From an uncultured Ruminococcus sp. (GTDB taxonomy: Bacteria; Bacillota; Clostridia; Oscillospirales; Ruminococcaceae), in NCBI GenBank assembly GCA_946612185.1, contig CAMOEP010000097.1, forward strand, positions 1 to 7,634: 7,634 nt of DNA, given 5' to 3'. The translations under genes were made by a program, and so were the position numbers. Below the pieces are notes generated by a model. It worked only from the letters and a program-made list of their open reading frames with translations. It ran no database searches and was not told where the DNA came from. The number at the start of each line of letters is the position of its first letter. The first letter of the stretch is position 1. Shown piece after piece: positions 6,473-7,634 of this stretch.

Positions 6473-7240
6473 TCAATATTTCTGCCCATTACGGACAACT
6501 CTTGCCACATAAACTATTCTCTGACAATCCTCGGCAGGCGGGTCGAAGGTATCGTCACCGAACCTGCCAACTATCTCGAAACCAGTCTCCTGAAGAAGCC
6601 GTTCGATATCCTCGCAGGAGTAGGCTTTTTCGGAAAAACTGTCGCTGCTGCGGATATACCGTCCGTCCTCGTCACGTTCAAAGAACTCCAGATTCATCTT
6701 CACTTCCAGAGTATCCTTATCAAGGGTATTTTCCCAGACGCAGTAAACGTCGTCAGTCTCATAAGTGAAGGTATTGTCCGCCAGTACATTGCGGTGCTTA
6801 TAGGGCGTATTTATGTCGAATATGAAAACCGCCCCCTCCTCCGAGAAAAAGGACACTCCACGGAAAACCTTCTTCACGTCCAGGAGTGACGAAAGGTGGT
6901 TGATACTGTCAAGGGCGCATACCGCAGCGCCGATAGTGCCGAACATATCTATCTGGCGCATATCCTGGCAAAGGTACTGTATATCAAGCCCCTTGTCGAA
7001 CTTTTTTCCGATAGCTATGTCCAGCATCTCCTCTGAGTTGTCAACACCCACCACATCGTACCCCAGACCGCACATGACCTCGGATATACTGCCAGTACCG
7101 CAGGCAAGGTCAAGGAGGATATTGTTATCCGTCCTGCTGTAGCGCTCAATGATCTTGTGGAAGTACTCGCCACGTTTCCGGTAGTCGATATTGGCGGTAA
7201 GATCGTCGTAATAACGTGCAAAAGCACTGTAGCCGCTGAT
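6473..7240 (-). CDS. Class I SAM-dependent methyltransferase with apparent ATC start
   Basis: A 255-aa protein if read from the ATC at 7240-7238. It opens with (I/M)SGYSAFARYYDDL (1-14) and DYRKRGEYF (19-27), the usual N-terminus of this small methyltransferase group (YqeM-like, by pattern). Motif I, LLDLACGTG (42-50), binds SAM. VVGVDNSEEML (63-73) has the acidic D67 expected to contact the ribose, then QDMRQI (92-97) and CALDSINHL (108-116). The substrate is unknown. The first ATG in frame (7075) is codon 56 and would delete motif I, so it cannot be the start of a working enzyme. From there back to the in-frame TGA at 7307-7309 there is no ATG, GTG or TTG. The perfect AGGAGG at 7248-7253 stands 7 nt before ATC. 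An ATT start (7243-7241, 4-nt spacing) is the other choice. The start is 2 nt after the stop of the upstream gene, so coupling is likely. A base error turning ATG into ATC cannot be excluded. Confidence 0.86.
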   Translation of the reverse strand: MSGYSAFARYYDDLTANIDYRKRGEYFHKIIERYSRTDNNILLDLACGTGSISEVMCGLGYDVVGVDNSEEMLDIAIGKKFDKGLDIQYLCQDMRQIDMFGTIGAAVCALDSINHLSSLLDVKKVFRGVSFFSEEGAVFIFDINTPYKHRNVLADNTFTYETDDVYCVWENTLDKDTLEVKMNLEFFERDEDGRYIRSSDSFSEKAYSCEDIERLLQETGFEIVGRFGDDTFDPPAEDCQRIVYVARVVRNGQKY

Positions 7241-7242
7241 AA

Positions 7243-7634
7243 TTATTCCTCCTCTGCTGCTGATTCTTCTTCGGTTGCGGCAGCAGTTTCCTCCTGAACG
7301 GTAGTCTCAGTGGGGACAGGTTCTGTGCCGATAAGATTTCCGTCGCTGTCAAGTATAGCTTTTTCGTGGGAAACGAGAGTCTCCGTGCCGCCTTCCACTG
7401 AGTAAACATCGTAGAAGGCATCAGCGCCGCTCATATACAGTTTTTTATGCTGCTTTTCGTAGATAACACCGCCCTCGCCCCAGGAGTAAACATAGTCATC
7501 GCAATTAAATGGATCGGACTGGATGTGTGCATTGAGTGTACCGTCGGTATTAACAGTCATCAGCTTGCCGATGCTGTTGAGCTGATGCCAGGATTCATAC
7601 ATACCAGTATCGGAGTTGAAGCGGAAGTATTTTC
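7243..7634 (-). CDS. FG-GAP-like exported protein, C-terminal part (cut by window edge)
   Basis: Only the last 129 residues are present; the reading frame is open to the window edge, so the N-terminus with any signal peptide lies beyond 7634. The Met codon at 7602 is internal, not the start. The visible part begins KYFRFNSDTGMYESWHQL and continues NSIGKL, matching the lipoprotein downstream (YYCFDSKDRQFVSNEQL, NNIGKL), so the two are paralogues. I infer that an FG-GAP-type loop precedes it outside the window. After a segment DSDGNLIGTEPVP the protein ends in a Thr/Glu/Ala-rich acidic tail (about 20 residues). The final codons GAG GAG GAA also form the AGGAGG of the methyltransferase. It is the first visible gene of the operon. 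Its function is unknown; a cell-surface location is inferred from the paralogue. Confidence 0.75.
   Translation of the reverse strand, partial: KYFRFNSDTGMYESWHQLNSIGKLMTVNTDGTLNAHIQSDPFNCDDYVYSWGEGGVIYEKQHKKLYMSGADAFYDVYSVEGGTETLVSHEKAILDSDGNLIGTEPVPTETTVQEETAAATEEESAAEEE
7248..7253 (-). promoter_or_regulatory. AGGAGG ribosome binding site of the methyltransferase
   Basis: A perfect AGGAGG lies within the last Glu codons of the upstream gene. The next bases are AATAATT and then ATC, so the only well-spaced codon (7 nt) is ATC at 7240-7238, in frame with the SAM-binding motif. This site is the main evidence for the non-canonical start. Confidence 0.8.

Noticed and set aside
6473..7075. Methyltransferase starting at ATG 7075 (200 aa)
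   Set aside because: This would remove the SAM-binding LLDLACGTG motif and the typical N-terminal helix, which are intact in the same frame upstream; no ribosome site precedes 7075.

Overview
The window looks like chromosomal DNA from a low-to-mid GC Firmicute. Ruminococcus or a close relative in the Oscillospiraceae is the most likely source. This is an inference from the gene families (AI-2E permease with a basic tail, PAS/GGDEF/GAF protein, FG-GAP-like lipoproteins, Hsp33, HflX), strong AGGAGG ribosome binding sites and sigma-A type promoters. No phage, plasmid, transposase, CRISPR, tRNA or rRNA signal was seen.

Layout, left to right. (1) 36-70: an intrinsic terminator serving a minus-strand AI-2E family membrane protein (77-1396). 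(2) 1397-1617: an AT-rich divergent control region with a good promoter for each flanking gene. (3) 1618-3390, plus strand: a cytosolic signalling protein with PAS-like N-terminal regions, a GGDEF domain whose signature has become SGGGF, and a GAF-like C-terminus. (4) 3391-3663: the gap between two convergent genes, almost filled by a 226-bp imperfect palindrome (3416-3641) made of three strong hairpins. It probably acts as a two-way terminator and may be a copy of a dispersed repeat family. (5) 3664-7634, minus strand: a tightly packed operon read from right to left. Its order is an FG-GAP-like exported protein (cut by the window edge), a class I SAM methyltransferase, the redox chaperone Hsp33 (hslO), a small FG-GAP-like lipoprotein and the ribosome-associated GTPase HflX. 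Gaps are 2, 15, -4 and 11 bases. The operon promoter lies outside the window.

The operon joins two known stress proteins: Hsp33, which protects unfolding proteins under oxidation, and HflX, which splits stalled or idle ribosomes. With them are a methyltransferase of unknown substrate and two related surface proteins.

The most notable points are: the methyltransferase has no ATG, GTG or TTG start that keeps its SAM-binding motif, and appears to begin at ATC behind a perfect AGGAGG; the GGDEF protein is probably catalytically dead; the two outer hairpins of the palindrome differ by paired changes that keep their stems; and the two FG-GAP-like proteins of the operon are paralogues. I see no convincing new multi-gene system here; most of the window is ordinary core chromosome.
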